Shown here piece by piece: positions 63,282 through 64,000 of a DNA stretch of 64,000 nucleotides. Position 1 is the first letter of the stretch, and the number at the start of each line of letters is the position of its first letter. The translations under genes were made by a program, and so were the position numbers. Below the pieces are notes generated by a model that saw only the letters and a list, made by a program, of their open reading frames with translations, had not been told where the DNA came from and did no database searches. Origin of the DNA: Pedobacter sp. FW305-3-2-15-E-R2A2 (GTDB taxonomy: Bacteria > Bacteroidota > Bacteroidia > Sphingobacteriales > Sphingobacteriaceae); assembly GCF_038446955.1 (NCBI RefSeq), contig NZ_CP151803.1:1426001-1490000 (forward strand), read 5' to 3'.

Positions 63282-64000
63282 ATGAAGAAATCATTACTAA
63301 TTAAATTCGTGGTTATGATCTTAGTCTTTGCGGGAACGTTCTCTACAGCAATGGCTCAGGTTACCACATCAACAATGACAGGTAGTGTCCGCGACGCTAA
63401 GGGATCTTTACCTGGTGCGAGCGTTAAAGCAATACACGTCCCTACAGGTACGTCTTATTCAGTATCTACGAATGGTGATGGTCGCTTTAGCATGAGTAAC
63501 ATGCGTCCAGGTGGACCTTACACAGTAGAGATCAACTTCGTTGGTTTTCAAAAAGAAAAAGTAACTGATATTTATTTAAAACTAGGAGATCCTTATGCGC
63601 TTAATGTAGTTCTTAGTGACGATAGTAAAGTGCTTAATGAAGTTGTAGTTTCAGGTAAAAAAGATGCTACTATGAACAGTAAGAGAACGGGTGCTTCTAC
63701 AACTGTATCTAAAGAGCAGATTCAAAACCTACCTACTTTAAGCCGTAGCCTTCAGGATTTCACAAGATTAACGCCACAGGCAAACGGTAACTCCTTTTCA
63801 GGTTCAAGTACCCGTTATAACAGCATCAACATTGATGGTGCTATGAATAACGATATTTTTGGCCTTGCGGGTTCTCCTGCACCAGGTGGTTTAGCTAAAA
63901 CTCAACCAATTTCATTAGATGCGGTACAAGAGATTCAGGTGGTATTGGCTCCTTATGATGTAAGTTACGGTAACTTTACTGGAGGTGGTATCAATGCAAT
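63282..64000 (+). CDS. Oar-like TonB-dependent receptor, 3'-truncated by the window edge
   Basis: 239 codons are visible and the frame stays open to the end. A Sec signal (KKSLLIKFVVMILVFAG...AMAQ) is followed by a carboxypeptidase-regulatory-like/CarboxypepD_reg domain (STMTGSVRDAKGSLPGASVK, SVSTNGDGRFSMSNMRPGG) and the start of a plug domain (VLNEVVVSGKKD, QIQNLPTLSRSLQDFTRLTP, YNSINIDGAMNNDIFGLAGS). The phrases match the Oar/OmpA-related TonB-dependent family of about 1000-1100 residues, an outer-membrane barrel. No SusD partner can be seen because the window ends. Confidence 0.93.
   Translation, partial: MKKSLLIKFVVMILVFAGTFSTAMAQVTTSTMTGSVRDAKGSLPGASVKAIHVPTGTSYSVSTNGDGRFSMSNMRPGGPYTVEINFVGFQKEKVTDIYLKLGDPYALNVVLSDDSKVLNEVVVSGKKDATMNSKRTGASTTVSKEQIQNLPTLSRSLQDFTRLTPQANGNSFSGSSTRYNSINIDGAMNNDIFGLAGSPAPGGLAKTQPISLDAVQEIQVVLAPYDVSYGNFTGGGINA

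Overview
The window looks like a chromosomal segment of a Bacteroidota bacterium of the Sphingobacteriaceae, most like Pedobacter. This rests on recognition of gene families and is not a computed placement. The signs are: repeated TAnnTTTG -7 boxes of the Bacteroidota promoter type; a 286-residue primary sigma factor without region 1.1; a MurF-alanine racemase fusion; a long-form glyceraldehyde-3-phosphate dehydrogenase; an Oar-like TonB-dependent receptor; and many SPII lipoproteins. Most of the window is ordinary core and housekeeping DNA. I see no prophage, integrase, transposase or CRISPR array.

Layout. 1-8 kb: the end of a DUF418 membrane protein, then a four-gene block of the planctomycete-cytochrome type (PSCyt1/DUF1549/DUF1553 lipoprotein, DUF1501 Tat protein, NHL propeller, DUF2231-cytochrome-LRR fusion). 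8-12.4 kb: minus-strand genes for a DUF4153 membrane protein, a small membrane protein, a methyltransferase, a lipoprotein and a GH11 xylanase lipoprotein. The first and third of these transcription units share a promoter/operator module. 12.5-24.6 kb: two near-identical tRNA-Gly/tRNA-Leu blocks enclose an accessory-looking set of three AraC regulators, a CheB-CheR-PAS-kinase hybrid, an MFS exporter, NTF2-like proteins, DinB and a serine hydrolase. 24.7-36 kb: RecX, MocR, GNAT, MurF-Alr, DUF502, LOG, a sodium:solute symporter, RecR, SDR and an alpha/beta hydrolase. 36.6-43.4 kb: a Kir channel, a tryptophan attenuator (leader peptide with three tandem Trp codons) ahead of trpDFBA, NhaA and Sua5. 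43.4-50.6 kb: a glutamate-synthase-like protein, AsnRS, a histidine kinase and SucC. 50.6-64 kb: LolD-like ATPase, a degenerate HAD protein, an S41 protease, M28 peptidase, AKR, GAPDH, RpoD, a small XRE protein, YegP, an MBL hydrolase, Lpd and the start of a TonB-dependent receptor.

The most unusual signal is non-coding. Three intergenic elements (about 31.18-31.49, 36.29-36.66 and 45.09-45.90 kb) each consist of two inverted hairpins that share the apical core TTTGC(GC)-TGAAGG-(GC)GCAAA, but have different, individually self-complementary closing stems. All three sit between convergent genes, so both flanking transcripts would run into the same hairpin in the same orientation. This resembles a REPIN (a doublet of inverted palindromes) with much larger arms. 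The third copy has gained a minisatellite of about 84-bp units built from 26-29-bp sub-repeats. Other points worth a second look are the trp attenuator, the duplicated tRNA block, the shared promoter/operator, likely leaderless starts, and a large hairpin at 60.5 kb.
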